DNA of 64,000 bases from Corynebacterium gallinarum (lineage in GTDB: Bacteria; Actinomycetota; Actinomycetes; Mycobacteriales; Mycobacteriaceae). Where the stretch lies: positions 1 to 64,000 of the forward strand of contig NZ_JACSPR010000011.1 in NCBI RefSeq assembly GCF_014837045.1. The letters run 5' to 3'. The notes beneath the pieces were generated by a model, which made no database searches, was not told where the DNA came from, and saw only the letters and a program-made list of their open reading frames with translations. Positions 1 to 7,378 of the stretch are shown piece after piece (within the stretch, counting starts at the first letter, position 1; each line of letters begins with the position of its first letter). A program made the translations under genes and the position numbers.

Positions 1-68
1 AGCTAAGCCTGGTTACGCTGATGGTACTGCACTCGGGAGGGTGTGGGAGAGTAGGTGACCGCCGACCA
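1..68 (+). rRNA. rrf: 5S ribosomal RNA, 3' part
   Basis: The first bases match the 3' half of actinobacterial 5S rRNA: a CTAAGCCTGGTTACGCTGATGG-type loop region, the GGTACTGCACT segment and the closing GTGTGGGAGAGTAGGTGACCGCCG helix. The 5' half, 23S and 16S genes lie outside the window. The exact 3' end is estimated from where the terminal helix strand (GACCGCCGACC) would pair with the missing 5' end. Two strong hairpins follow it, as expected at the end of an rrn operon. Confidence 0.9.
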
Positions 69-88
69 ACAACTTAATGATTGATCAA

Positions 89-131
89 GGGGTGGGGTTC
101 GTACCGTAGGGTACGGACCCCACCCCTGTGC
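89..131 (+). terminator. rrn operon terminator hairpin 1
   Basis: A near-perfect inverted repeat (GGGGTGGGGT...ACCCCACCCC with an inner GTACC/GGTAC stem) spans about 89-126 and is followed by a short pyrimidine-rich stretch. It lies directly downstream of the 5S rRNA. Confidence 0.8.
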
Positions 132-167
132 TTTACGCGTCCACTATGACTGGTTCATGGATAGTAA

Positions 168-214
168 GAGGTGGTTGTCAGAGAGCTCATGCTCTCCGAC
201 AACCACCCCTTTTG
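168..214 (+). terminator. rrn operon terminator hairpin 2
   Basis: Inverted repeat GGTGGTTGTC / GACAACCACC with an inner GAGAGC/GCTCTC stem (170-208), followed by CCTTTT. This is a second intrinsic terminator in tandem with the first. It also separates the rRNA operon from the oppositely oriented pseudouridine synthase gene. Confidence 0.8.
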
Positions 215-245
215 CATGCCCGAAACACGGGCCACCGTCCTCTAT

Positions 246-1247
246 CTACAGTGAACCCATCGGCCGGGTGGAGGTGAAGGTGCGCTCCTCACCGCTTTGG
301 GGGTCGATGAAGGTGAGGGTGCGGGCGATGAGGTGCATCGGGGTGGTGTAGTCCTCGTCGTCGACCGCGTGGAGGACGGGATAGAGGGGATCACCCAGGA
401 TAGGTACGCCGGCATCACGCATGTGGATGCGCAGCTGATGGGTCTTTCCCGTCTCCGGGGCCAGCACATACCGCCCCTGCCGTACAAGAGGGCCGTGCAG
501 GGCCTCCAGCTGGGCTTGTTCGTCGTCAGTCACGGGTGTCACGCTGACCACCCTGGTGCGGGTATTCGGTTCGTCGTCAGTCACGTAGGCCTGGACCTGC
601 CCACGCACCTTCTCGATGTGGGATTCCCAGATGATGGGCTCATCGCCGGGGACCAGTTCGGGACGGTAATCACCGATGGCCTCGTAGGTCTTGGTGGCTT
701 CCCGACGCGCGAACAGGGTCTGGTACATGCCACGCAATTCGGGGCGTTTGACCATCACCAGGACACCTGAGGTCAGGCGGTCCAGGCGGTGGGCGGGGGT
801 CAGCTCCTGATGGCCGGTGAGCACACGCATCTTCACCAGGGCGGTCTCGGTGATGTGGCGCCCGCGGGGCATGGTGGCCAGGTAGGGGGGCTTGTCGACG
901 ACCAGCAGATCCTCATCCTCGTGGATGATGAGGATCTCATAGGGAATGGGTCGTTCGGCGGCGGGCATGCGGTAGAACCAGATGTCCTCACCCGGCTGCA
1001 CAACATCCCCGGGGGCGTAGGGCCTGCCCCAGAGGTTGACCACCTCGCCAGCGTCGAAACGCTCCTGGAGAGCGCGGGCATCATCGAGGGGGTGGCGGTG
1101 GCGTTGGCTGCTGATGAGATGCTCCACAAAGTCCCCGGCGGGGATGGGTTCTGCGTCCCGGGGGAGGATCACCCGTGAGGGGTTCAGCCCGTCGCGGATG
1201 GGTAGCGGCGGCGATGCCTTCGCTTTTTGTACTACCCTGTGTGACAT
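246..1247 (-). CDS. RluA-family RNA pseudouridine synthase
   Basis: Converts uridine to pseudouridine in structured RNA (probably rRNA or tRNA; the target cannot be read from sequence). The 333-residue protein has the RluA/RsuA catalytic core: the motif HRLDRLTSG holds the catalytic aspartate, preceded by VVDKPPYLATMPRG and followed by the KTYEA segment and, near the C-terminus, KTHQLRIHM. The N-terminal ~90 residues are family-variable and include a basic stretch. I chose the ATG at 1247 rather than an upstream start at 1331. The longer version would overlap the whole oppositely oriented small ORF, and a -10-like TACGTT lies exactly 7 nt upstream of this ATG. It converges on the rrn terminators. 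Function is confident at family level only. Confidence 0.9.
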   Translation of the reverse strand: MSHRVVQKAKASPPLPIRDGLNPSRVILPRDAEPIPAGDFVEHLISSQRHRHPLDDARALQERFDAGEVVNLWGRPYAPGDVVQPGEDIWFYRMPAAERPIPYEILIIHEDEDLLVVDKPPYLATMPRGRHITETALVKMRVLTGHQELTPAHRLDRLTSGVLVMVKRPELRGMYQTLFARREATKTYEAIGDYRPELVPGDEPIIWESHIEKVRGQVQAYVTDDEPNTRTRVVSVTPVTDDEQAQLEALHGPLVRQGRYVLAPETGKTHQLRIHMRDAGVPILGDPLYPVLHAVDDEDYTTPMHLIARTLTFIDPQSGEERTFTSTRPMGSL

Positions 1248-1260
1248 GGACTTCAACGTA
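1233..1260. promoter_or_regulatory. Overlapping divergent leaderless starts (CATG)
   Basis: Plus strand: TACCCT (1233-1238), 7 nt, ATG (1246). Minus strand: TACGTT (complement of 1255-1260), 7 nt, ATG (1247). Both hexamers fit the actinobacterial TAnnnT -10 pattern, and both starts lie in one CATG. Transcription start sites are inferred. Confidence 0.5.
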
Positions 1261-1383
1261 ATCATCAACCCAATTCTCGAATTTCTGGCCACCGACCTGG
1301 GCATGCTGTCCTCAGATATCGGCCGGGTCATTTTCGATCTGCTCTACCCGGCCAATGCCGATGCTCCTGTGATTGAGGCGTAA
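1246..1383 (+). CDS. 45-residue acidic, amphipathic small protein
   Basis: Begins MDFNVIINPILEFL and ends NADAPVIEA. The middle is hydrophobic with regularly spaced acidic residues, so one amphipathic helix is plausible. No signal peptide or cysteine. Length and character recall the short corynebacterial cell-wall channel peptides (PorA/PorH class), but I see no sequence match, so that is only a resemblance. The ATG lies inside the same CATG as the divergent pseudouridine synthase start. A TACCCT -10-like hexamer sits 7 nt upstream and there is no Shine-Dalgarno sequence, which suggests a leaderless mRNA. Function unknown; the ORF could be spurious, but it ends cleanly 35 bp before the next gene. 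Confidence 0.5.
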   Translation: MDFNVIINPILEFLATDLGMLSSDIGRVIFDLLYPANADAPVIEA

Positions 1384-1418
1384 CCGCCTCATTAGCTGAC
1401 TACATTTTACGGTCTGAC

Positions 1419-2384
1419 ATGGCAAAACCACGATTGAGCGTTCTGGATCTCGTCGCACTCAGTGACGGCATGACGGCGGGTGAGGCGATCGCGCATTCCG
1501 TGGAGGCGGCCCAGATCGCCGAGGCATCCGGGTATGTCCGTTACTGGTTGGCGGAACACCACAATTCCGAGGCCCTGGCTTCCTCGGCGACCACCCTGCT
1601 CATGGGCCATATCGCCGGCCACACCTCCTCTATCAGGGTGGGTTCCGGTGGCATCATGCTCCCCAATCATTCCCCTCTGCATGTCGCGGAGGAGCTCGGT
1701 ACCCTCGATGCGATGTACCCGGGGCGGATCGAGGCGGGTCTGGGTCGGGCTCCGGGAACTGATCCGGCCACGGCGAGGGAACTCGGGAGGGGAAGTGCCC
1801 ATGTCGGCGATGTCACGGCGTCGATAAGCGCTCTGATCCGGTACCTGGACGACCCGGAGGGGCGGCCGACGGTGATCGCCCACCCCGGCCGGGGATCGAA
1901 GGTGCCGCTCTACATGCTCGGTTCCTCCATCAATGGGGCGGCGATGGCAGCGGAGCTCGGGTTGCCGTTCGCCTTCGCCAGTCATTTCGCGCCTTTCCAG
2001 ATGGGGCCGGCGATCGCCTCCTACCGTGAACGCGCGGAGAACCCGTATGTCATGGCCGCGGCGAATGTCATGGTTGCCGATACGGAGGAGGAGGCACGTT
2101 TCCAGCTGTCCACCCTGCATCGGATGTTCGCGGGTACTGTCACCAACCAGCGTTCGGCTCTCACGCCGCCCGAGCATGGGCTGGAGGAGAAGCTCGGACC
2201 CATGGTGTGGAAACACATCACGGATTCCCTGGAGATCACCTTCGCCGGTACGGCCGAGCAGGTGGCCGCGGATCTGGAGGAATTCGCCCAGCGCTATGCC
2301 CTCGATGAGATCATCACAGTGACATATTCCTTCGATCCCGCTGTTCGGAAGGCATCCATCGAGGCACTCGGCCGGGTGTGGTGA
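1419..2384 (+). CDS. Luciferase-like flavin-dependent monooxygenase
   Basis: A 321-residue LLM-class oxidoreductase of the MsnO8 type. It should use reduced FMN and O2 on an unidentified substrate in the cytoplasm. Visible family features are RYWLAEHHN near residue 42, GGIMLPNHSPLHVAEELGTLDAMYPGRIEAGLGRAPG (about 77-113, the flavin-phosphate region) and the PLYMLGSS strand in the second half. Length is normal. The start ATG at 1419 has no good ribosome-binding site; TACGGT lies 5 nt upstream, so a leaderless message is possible. It follows the 45-residue ORF in the same direction. Substrate unknown. Confidence 0.9.
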   Translation: MAKPRLSVLDLVALSDGMTAGEAIAHSVEAAQIAEASGYVRYWLAEHHNSEALASSATTLLMGHIAGHTSSIRVGSGGIMLPNHSPLHVAEELGTLDAMYPGRIEAGLGRAPGTDPATARELGRGSAHVGDVTASISALIRYLDDPEGRPTVIAHPGRGSKVPLYMLGSSINGAAMAAELGLPFAFASHFAPFQMGPAIASYRERAENPYVMAAANVMVADTEEEARFQLSTLHRMFAGTVTNQRSALTPPEHGLEEKLGPMVWKHITDSLEITFAGTAEQVAADLEEFAQRYALDEIITVTYSFDPAVRKASIEALGRVW

Positions 2385-2544
2385 GAAAACCCGCCGAGTA
2401 CGAAAAATCACACCTCTTTACATGCACAGAACTGGTTGTAACCGCCTATAAAACCGGACATACACGGTACAATCAGAAGTGACAATTATTTTGAATCGTG
2501 TGGAAAATGTAGCCCGCGGTTCGCAGTAGAAAGGTCGACCAAAG

Positions 2545-3435
2545 ATGAGCGTAGAAGACATCGTCGTCGTCGCAGTAGATGGTTCGGAGGCTTCCAAGCA
2601 GGCCGTTCGATGGGCTGCGAACACGGCCAACAAGCGGGGCATCCCCCTCCGCCTCGCATCCAGCTACACCATGCCCCAGTTCCTCTATGCCGAGGGCATG
2701 GTCCCGCCGCAGGAGCTTTTCGATGACCTCCAGGCCGAGGCCCTGGAGAAGATCGATGAAGCACGTACCATCGCGCATGAGATGGCCCCGGACATCAAGA
2801 TTGGACACACCATCGCCGAGGGCAGTCCGATCGACATGCTCCTGGAAATGTCCAAGTCCGTCACCATGATCGTCATGGGATCCCGCGGACTGGGTGGACT
2901 CTCCGGCATGGTCATGGGTTCGGTCTCCGGCGCTGTGGTATCCCACGCGCAGTGCCCCGTGGTGGTTGTCCGCGAGGACAGCAGCGTCAATGAGGACAAC
3001 AAGTACGGACCCGTGGTCGTTGGTGTCGACGGTTCCGAGGTGTCTCAGCGCGCCACCGAGGTGGCCTTCGCCGAGGCCTCTGCCCGCGGTGCTGAACTCA
3101 TCGCCGTCCACACCTGGATGGACATGCAGGTCCAGGCATCCCTCGCAGGCCTCGCGGCAGCCCAGCAGCAGTGGGACGAGGTGGAGCGTGAGCAGACCGA
3201 ACTGCTCATCGAGCGCATCAAGCCACTGGCTGAGCAGTACCCGGACGTGCCGGTGAAGAAGGTCATCACCCGTGACCGCCCGGTTCGCGCACTGGCAGAG
3301 ACCTCCGAGGGGGCACAGCTCCTGGTCGTCGGCTCCCACGGTCGTGGCGGATTCAAGGGCATGCTCCTGGGTTCCACCTCTCGTGCGCTGCTGCAGTCCG
3401 CACCCTGCCCGATGATGGTGGTCCGCCCCGCATAA
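2545..3435 (+). CDS. Tandem-domain universal stress protein (UspA family)
   Basis: A 296-residue protein of two Usp domains (about 1-145 and 150-296). Each has the Rossmann-like start (VVAVDGSEASKQAVRWA; VVVGVDGSEVSQRATEVA) and the ATP-binding glycine motif near its end (VMGSRGLGGLSGMVMGSVSGAV; VVGSHGRGGFKGMLLGSTSRAL, GxxGxnG(S/T) type). Both motifs are intact, so nucleotide binding is likely in both halves. The start is supported by AGAAAGG about 15 nt upstream, and an AT-rich promoter region precedes it. The gene is monocistronic, with a strong terminator 35 bp downstream. Members act in stress and growth-arrest survival; the specific role is unknown. Confidence 0.93.
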   Translation: MSVEDIVVVAVDGSEASKQAVRWAANTANKRGIPLRLASSYTMPQFLYAEGMVPPQELFDDLQAEALEKIDEARTIAHEMAPDIKIGHTIAEGSPIDMLLEMSKSVTMIVMGSRGLGGLSGMVMGSVSGAVVSHAQCPVVVVREDSSVNEDNKYGPVVVGVDGSEVSQRATEVAFAEASARGAELIAVHTWMDMQVQASLAGLAAAQQQWDEVEREQTELLIERIKPLAEQYPDVPVKKVITRDRPVRALAETSEGAQLLVVGSHGRGGFKGMLLGSTSRALLQSAPCPMMVVRPA

Positions 3436-3469
3436 CAGCGATGATGGTGACAACCTGGACGTTGGCTTG

Positions 3470-3518
3470 AATAACACCCCAGTTTCCCCGCCAGGGAAAT
3501 GGGGTGTTATTACTTTTT
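3470..3518 (+). terminator. Intrinsic terminator after the Usp gene
   Basis: Perfect 12-bp inverted repeat AATAACACCCCA / TGGGGTGTTATT, with an inner CCCC/GGG stem, followed by ACTTTTTGG. It ends transcription of the universal stress protein gene. Confidence 0.85.
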
Positions 3519-3665
3519 GGTTAACTTCTCATCACGATTTCCTAATAAATACCATTTAGACGAGCATTGTTGTGCTAACCACCACTACTGTCGGGGGCGA
3601 TGCCGTGGACAACCCCTCACGGATCGGTGCCAGAAAACGGTTAGACCAAACAAAGGATTGAAACC

Positions 3666-3923
3666 ATGCTCGGACTGTCAATACTCGGTTGGATCATCAT
3701 CGGCGGACTCGCTGGTTGGATCGCATCCAAGATCAAGGGAACCGATGCCCAGCAGGGTATCGGCCTCAATATCGTGGTAGGTATCGTCGGTGGTCTCCTC
3801 GGAGGCTTCCTCCTCAGCCTGATCGGTGTGGATGTCGAGGGCGCCGGTTGGATCTTCAGTTTCCTCACCTGTCTCCTGGGTGCTGTGATTCTGCTCAGCA
3901 TCGTGCGGGCAGTCAAGAAATAG
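3666..3923 (+). CDS. GlsB/YeaQ/YmgE-family stress-response membrane protein
   Basis: An 85-residue, glycine-rich integral membrane protein with three predicted membrane segments: ILGWIIIGGLAGWIA, IVVGIVGGLLGGFLLSLIG and WIFSFLTCLLGAVILLSIV. The family hallmarks GGLAGWIASKI and NIVVGIVGGLLGG are present. It sits in the cytoplasmic membrane. Family members are induced by general stress; mechanism unknown. AAAGGATTG precedes the ATG at good spacing. It lies between a Usp gene and a TetR regulator and has its own terminator. Confidence 0.9.
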   Translation: MLGLSILGWIIIGGLAGWIASKIKGTDAQQGIGLNIVVGIVGGLLGGFLLSLIGVDVEGAGWIFSFLTCLLGAVILLSIVRAVKK

Positions 3924-3954
3924 CCAGGAAACACCAACGCACCGTTTATACCCT

Positions 3955-3986
3955 GCGACCCGTGGTTTTCCACGGGTCGTTTTTTC
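3955..3986 (+). terminator. Intrinsic terminator after the GlsB-like gene
   Basis: Stem CGACCCGTGG / CCACGGGTCG with a short loop, followed by TTTTTTC. Textbook Rho-independent terminator. Confidence 0.9.
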
Positions 3987-4067
3987 ATGCCCATCTCCGG
4001 CCCGGGAACACCCCCGAGGACACAAGTTGCTCTTCCATAACCAGTGGAATGACCTGTAGATTGAATC

Positions 4068-4226
4068 TATACGAACCGGTTTGTCTATATTGAAGGTGTG
4101 TGGGTGGATGCACCCGCGGGAAGCGTCCGAGTGATGCACCCGTGGATCCGCCGCAAGTGAATCCACGAGACCATCTTGCACACACTGTTGTGACTCCAGA
4201 GTTAACCCGAAAGGACGTGGCCCGCC
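4068..4226 (+). promoter_or_regulatory. Operator-like palindrome and leader of the TetR gene
   Basis: The stretch from the previous gene to 4226 (about 300 bp) holds no further gene. TATACGAACCGGTTTGTCTATA (4068-4089) has the core palindrome AACCGGTT with TATA-type flanks and is a likely TetR autoregulatory operator over a promoter. Downstream, GATGCACCCG occurs twice (4107-4116, 4133-4142) and TGGAT/ATCCA arms (about 4142-4165) could pair. I infer an untranslated leader of about 100 nt. The roles are inference. Confidence 0.5.
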
Positions 4227-4868
4227 GTGGCTGTCAGCGCTTCAGGAAAGAGTAGGACCAGTACAGGGGGCAACCGGCGACGTGATCGCCCGAGCCCCCG
4301 ACAGCGTCTGCTCGACAGCGCAACGAATCTGTTCACCACCGAGGGCATCCGCGTCATCGGCATCGACCGCATCCTCCGCGAGGCCGATGTGGCCAAGGCC
4401 AGCCTGTATTCCCTCTTCGGTTCCAAGGATGCCCTGGTCATTGCCTACCTGGAGAACCTGGATCAGCAGTGGCGTGATGCGTGGCATGAGCGGACGGACC
4501 AGCTGAAGGATCCGGAGGACAAGATCATCGCCTTCTTCGATCAGTGCATCGAGGAGGAACCCACGAAGGGGTTCCGTGGCTCCCACTTCCAGAACGCGGC
4601 GAACGAGTACCCGCGCCCGGAGACGGAATCCGAGAAGGGTATTGTCGCCGCCGTCATGGAGCACCGTCGCTGGTGTCATCAGACGCTGACGGATCTGCTC
4701 ACGGAGAAGAACGGCTACCCGGGCACCACCCAGGCGAATCAGCTGCTGGTGTTCCTGGATGGTGGTCTGGCGGGTTCGCGTCTGGTGCAGAATATCGGCC
4801 CGTTGGAAACGGCCCGTGATCTGGCACGTCAGCTGCTGTCCGCACCACCGGCGGATTACTCGATCTAG
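4227..4868 (+). CDS. TetR-family transcriptional regulator
   Basis: A 213-residue repressor. The N-terminal helix-turn-helix (about 25-70) contains RLLDSATNLFTTEGIRVIGIDRIL and VAKASLYSLFGSKDALVIAYLE, the standard TetR DNA-binding signature. The C-terminal ligand domain includes RGSHFQNAANEYP, typical of the subgroup whose targets are often oxidoreductases or efflux pumps. The start is GTG at 4227, with GAAAGG about 10 nt upstream. The palindrome at 4068-4089 is probably its own operator. No obvious co-regulated gene is adjacent: upstream is a terminated stress gene and downstream a converging yidC-like gene. Ligand unknown. Confidence 0.9.
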   Translation: MAVSASGKSRTSTGGNRRRDRPSPRQRLLDSATNLFTTEGIRVIGIDRILREADVAKASLYSLFGSKDALVIAYLENLDQQWRDAWHERTDQLKDPEDKIIAFFDQCIEEEPTKGFRGSHFQNAANEYPRPETESEKGIVAAVMEHRRWCHQTLTDLLTEKNGYPGTTQANQLLVFLDGGLAGSRLVQNIGPLETARDLARQLLSAPPADYSI

Positions 4869-4881
4869 AGGGCAGAAAAAA

Positions 4882-4914
4882 AGGGGGACCCACCGCGGCT
4901 GGTGGGTCCCCCTG
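4882..4914. terminator. Bidirectional terminator between TetR and yidC-like genes
   Basis: Inverted repeat AGGGGGACCCACC / GGTGGGTCCCCCT, with an A-run (GAAAAAAA) before it and TGTTGTTT after it. It can therefore terminate both converging genes. Confidence 0.85.
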
Positions 4915-4918
4915 TTGT

Positions 4919-6142
4919 TTACTTCCCGGGCGGGTCGGTGGTGTGGTCGGCGGTGTCGGTGTCCCCGGTGGCATCCGTGCCCGGCTGCTCGCCGTCGGCT
5001 TCGCGCGCGGCCTTGCGTGCCTGTCGACGCCTTCTCGACTCCTCCATCTTCTGCTGGTTGATCTTTCTCTCCGCAGCCCGCCTCTTGGCGGTGAGCTCCT
5101 TCTTCTCCGCCTTCTTGGCCCTGATGCGTTCGGTGCGTTCCCGGGTCATCTCCACATTCTGGGCATGCAGGTCAGCTGCCTTATGGGGGGTGAGGATCAT
5201 CATCAGGCGGTTCTTCCGGCGGGTCCAGAGGAAGGATCGTTTCTTCCGCTGCTGTTCCCGGTAGGCAGCGCGCTGGATCGAGTGGTGTTCCTTGAATTCC
5301 TCGGTGAGCGGGTAGTTGCGCTCGATGATGTAGTGCATGATGGCGGTCTGGCCGAAGGTCCACAGGTTGTTGGCCACCCAGTACAGGGCGATGGCGGTGG
5401 GGAAGGGGCCGGTGAGTCCAAGCACCAGGGGGAACAGTGGGGCCAGGACAGCCAGCCAGAGGAACGCCTTGAACATCCTGTTGGAGATGTTGGAGGCGTA
5501 GTCGTTGGTCTGGATGTTGCGGTAGGTGGACAGCGCCATGTTGAAGGCGGTGAACACCGCGGCCACGATGAACAGCGGCAGGACGAAGGAGAGCACGTCC
5601 TCACGGGTGGTGTCCAGGAAGGCGAGCTGTTCAGCCGGCATGGTCACGTAGGCGGGCAGTGGGACGTTGAACACCCGGCCCTGCAGGAAGCTCTGCACCT
5701 CCTCGGCGCTGAGGAAACCGATGGAGCGGGGAACGGGGTTCTCCAGTCCGCCCTCGGGCCGCGCCATGAGGAGCAGCACCTGGTAGAGGCCGACGATGAC
5801 TGGGATCTGGATGAGGGTGGGCACACAACCGGCAAAGGGGTTGATGCCGTATTCCTTGTTCAGGTCCTTATGCCTCTGCTGCATCTCCCGGATGGAATCC
5901 TCGTCGTGCCGGCCTGCGAATTCCTCCGTGATGGCCACACGTTTCGGGCGGATCTGGGCGGTCAGGCGCCCGGATTTGTACATCTTCCAGGTGAACGGGG
6001 CGATGATGGCGCGCACCGTGATCACCAGTCCGAAGAGGGAGATGAACCAGGCGAGCGAGTCATCTAGCCCGAGGCCATCGTGCAGCAGCAGGTGCCAGAG
6101 CTTCATCACTCCGGACACCGGGTAGATCAGAAAATCGAGCAC
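4919..6142 (-). CDS. YidC/Oxa1-type membrane protein insertase (second paralogue)
   Basis: A 407-residue polytopic protein that should insert and fold proteins in the cytoplasmic membrane. The N-terminal segment LIYPVSGVMKLWHLLLHDGLG and the 60KD_IMP core (about 20-285) match YidC: KMYKSGRLTAQIRPKR has a conserved arginine, followed by the cytosolic coiled hairpin EDSIREMQQRHKDLNKEYGINPFAGCVPTLIQIPVIVGLYQVL. The last ~120 residues are strongly basic and alanine/arginine-rich, as in ribosome-contacting tails. The housekeeping YidC is normally beside rnpA-rpmH near oriC. This copy stands alone, so it is probably the second paralogue with a restricted client set. It converges on the TetR gene. 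Confidence 0.9.
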   Translation of the reverse strand: MLDFLIYPVSGVMKLWHLLLHDGLGLDDSLAWFISLFGLVITVRAIIAPFTWKMYKSGRLTAQIRPKRVAITEEFAGRHDEDSIREMQQRHKDLNKEYGINPFAGCVPTLIQIPVIVGLYQVLLLMARPEGGLENPVPRSIGFLSAEEVQSFLQGRVFNVPLPAYVTMPAEQLAFLDTTREDVLSFVLPLFIVAAVFTAFNMALSTYRNIQTNDYASNISNRMFKAFLWLAVLAPLFPLVLGLTGPFPTAIALYWVANNLWTFGQTAIMHYIIERNYPLTEEFKEHHSIQRAAYREQQRKKRSFLWTRRKNRLMMILTPHKAADLHAQNVEMTRERTERIRAKKAEKKELTAKRRAAERKINQQKMEESRRRRQARKAAREADGEQPGTDATGDTDTADHTTDPPGK

Positions 6143-6347
6143 CGTGCTCTTCGCCCCTCCCAGGTTCGTTTTCGGGTATAGCTTTATCTCTAACAGCGGT
6201 ATGATCGGACAAGTGCTCGATCACACCAGTTCATGGTACGTGTCAGCGTCACCGGTGGCCTAAAACCGGATTGAGCGCGGATATGAATGTGCCAGGGCCC
6301 GTATTCGGTGCGTCCGCATCCCCACCACAGCAGAGGGAAGGTGAGTC
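6143..6347. promoter_or_regulatory. Divergent promoter region, yidC-like / sortase E
   Basis: A 205-bp intergenic region. AGCGGTATGATCGG contains TATGAT (about 6200-6205), a good -10 for the rightward sortase gene, which implies a leader of about 135 nt. No terminator and no clear leftward promoter are seen. Inference only. Confidence 0.35.
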
Positions 6348-7220
6348 ATGCAGTCACTTGACACCCGGCATGCTGGCCATGAGCCACAGCCCGGCCGTTC
6401 CACGCGCGCCGGGAAGTCCCGCCCGCGCCCCACCTTCTCCCAGGTTCTGGGTGAGGTGTTTCTGACAGTCGGTGTGTTGGTCCTGGCGTTTGCGTTCTAT
6501 GAGTCCTACTGGACCAATGTGGAGGCCGGCCGGCAGCAGGAGGCTGCCAATGAGCGCCTGGATGAGCTGTGGCAGGCGGAGGGGGAACAGCAACCTGAGG
6601 GGGAGCGGGTCAATCCGCGTGGGAGGTTCACACCTGAACTCGGTGAGGCGTTTGCCCGCATGTACATCCCCTCCTTCGGATCGGATTTCCACTTCGCCGT
6701 CATCGAGGGCACCGATGAGGAGGAACTGCTCGCCGGGCCGGGCCGGTACACCGCCTCCCAGATGCCGGGTGAGGCCGGGAATTTCGCCGTGGCCGGACAC
6801 CGTGTGGGCAAGGGTGCGCCGTTCAATGATCTGGGTAATCTGCGGTCCTGTGATGCGATCGTGGTGGAGACCTTCGCGTCGTGGAATGTCTACCGGGTGA
6901 TGCCGATGTCGGTGGATCCCACCACCCGGCAGCAGGAGGCCGCCGCCTGTTTCACCGACACCCAGGTGCAGCGGATGACCGGTGGGGAGTACGCGGGTGT
7001 GGCCGGTCGGCATATCACGACCCCCAACCACATCGAGATGATCAACCCGGTGCCGGGGGCCACCACCACAGAGGTCCATGCGGGGGCGGAGCCACTGATC
7101 ACCCTGACCACCTGCCATCCGCAGTTCTCCGCGGCCGAGCGCATGATCGTCCATGGCATGCTGGTGGAGCAGATCCCGAAAACCGGTGGGGAGCGTCCCG
7201 CCGTCCTGGAGGAGACCTAA
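6348..7220 (+). CDS. Class E sortase
   Basis: A 290-residue transpeptidase anchored by one membrane helix (about 42-58, VLGEVFLTVGVLVLAFAFYESYW); the catalytic domain is extracytoplasmic. Class E sortases of actinobacteria attach LAxTG-type proteins to the cell wall. The catalytic triad is visible: His in FAVAGHRVGKGAPF, Cys in LITLTTCHPQF (TLxTC box) and Arg in AERMIVHG. The linker EQQPEGERVNPRG is proline/charge rich. GAAGGTGAG precedes the ATG. The 50-residue membrane peptide gene 4 nt downstream is probably co-transcribed. No LAxTG substrate is encoded in the window. Confidence 0.92.
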   Translation: MQSLDTRHAGHEPQPGRSTRAGKSRPRPTFSQVLGEVFLTVGVLVLAFAFYESYWTNVEAGRQQEAANERLDELWQAEGEQQPEGERVNPRGRFTPELGEAFARMYIPSFGSDFHFAVIEGTDEEELLAGPGRYTASQMPGEAGNFAVAGHRVGKGAPFNDLGNLRSCDAIVVETFASWNVYRVMPMSVDPTTRQQEAAACFTDTQVQRMTGGEYAGVAGRHITTPNHIEMINPVPGATTTEVHAGAEPLITLTTCHPQFSAAERMIVHGMLVEQIPKTGGERPAVLEET

Positions 7221-7224
7221 GACT

Positions 7225-7377
7225 ATGTATTCCCTGTTGTGGCACTACCTCCCCGGGCCGTGGCCGGTGAAGCTCGTGACCGTGCTGGTCCTGTTGGCTG
7301 GGGTGTTCTTCCTGCTCATGGAGGTCGTCTTCCCCATGATCTCGCCGCTGATGCCCTACAACGACGTCGCTGTGTGA
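7225..7377 (+). CDS. 50-residue single-span membrane peptide next to sortase E
   Basis: MYSLLWHYLPGPWPVKLVTV... has one hydrophobic helix (about 16-37, KLVTVLVLLAGVFFLLMEVVFP), a tryptophan/proline-rich N-terminus and a short tail ending NDVAV. It begins 4 nt after the sortase stop and GGAGGAG overlaps the end of that gene, so translational coupling is likely. A small membrane protein after the class E sortase is a recurring arrangement in Corynebacteriales. I infer a link to sortase function or cell-envelope assembly but cannot name it. Confidence 0.8.
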   Translation: MYSLLWHYLPGPWPVKLVTVLVLLAGVFFLLMEVVFPMISPLMPYNDVAV

Positions 7378-7378
7378 G

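Noticed and set aside
3499-3780. 93-codon plus-strand frame overlapping the GlsB-like gene
   Set aside because: Starts inside the terminator region and overlaps the recognisable membrane protein in another frame.
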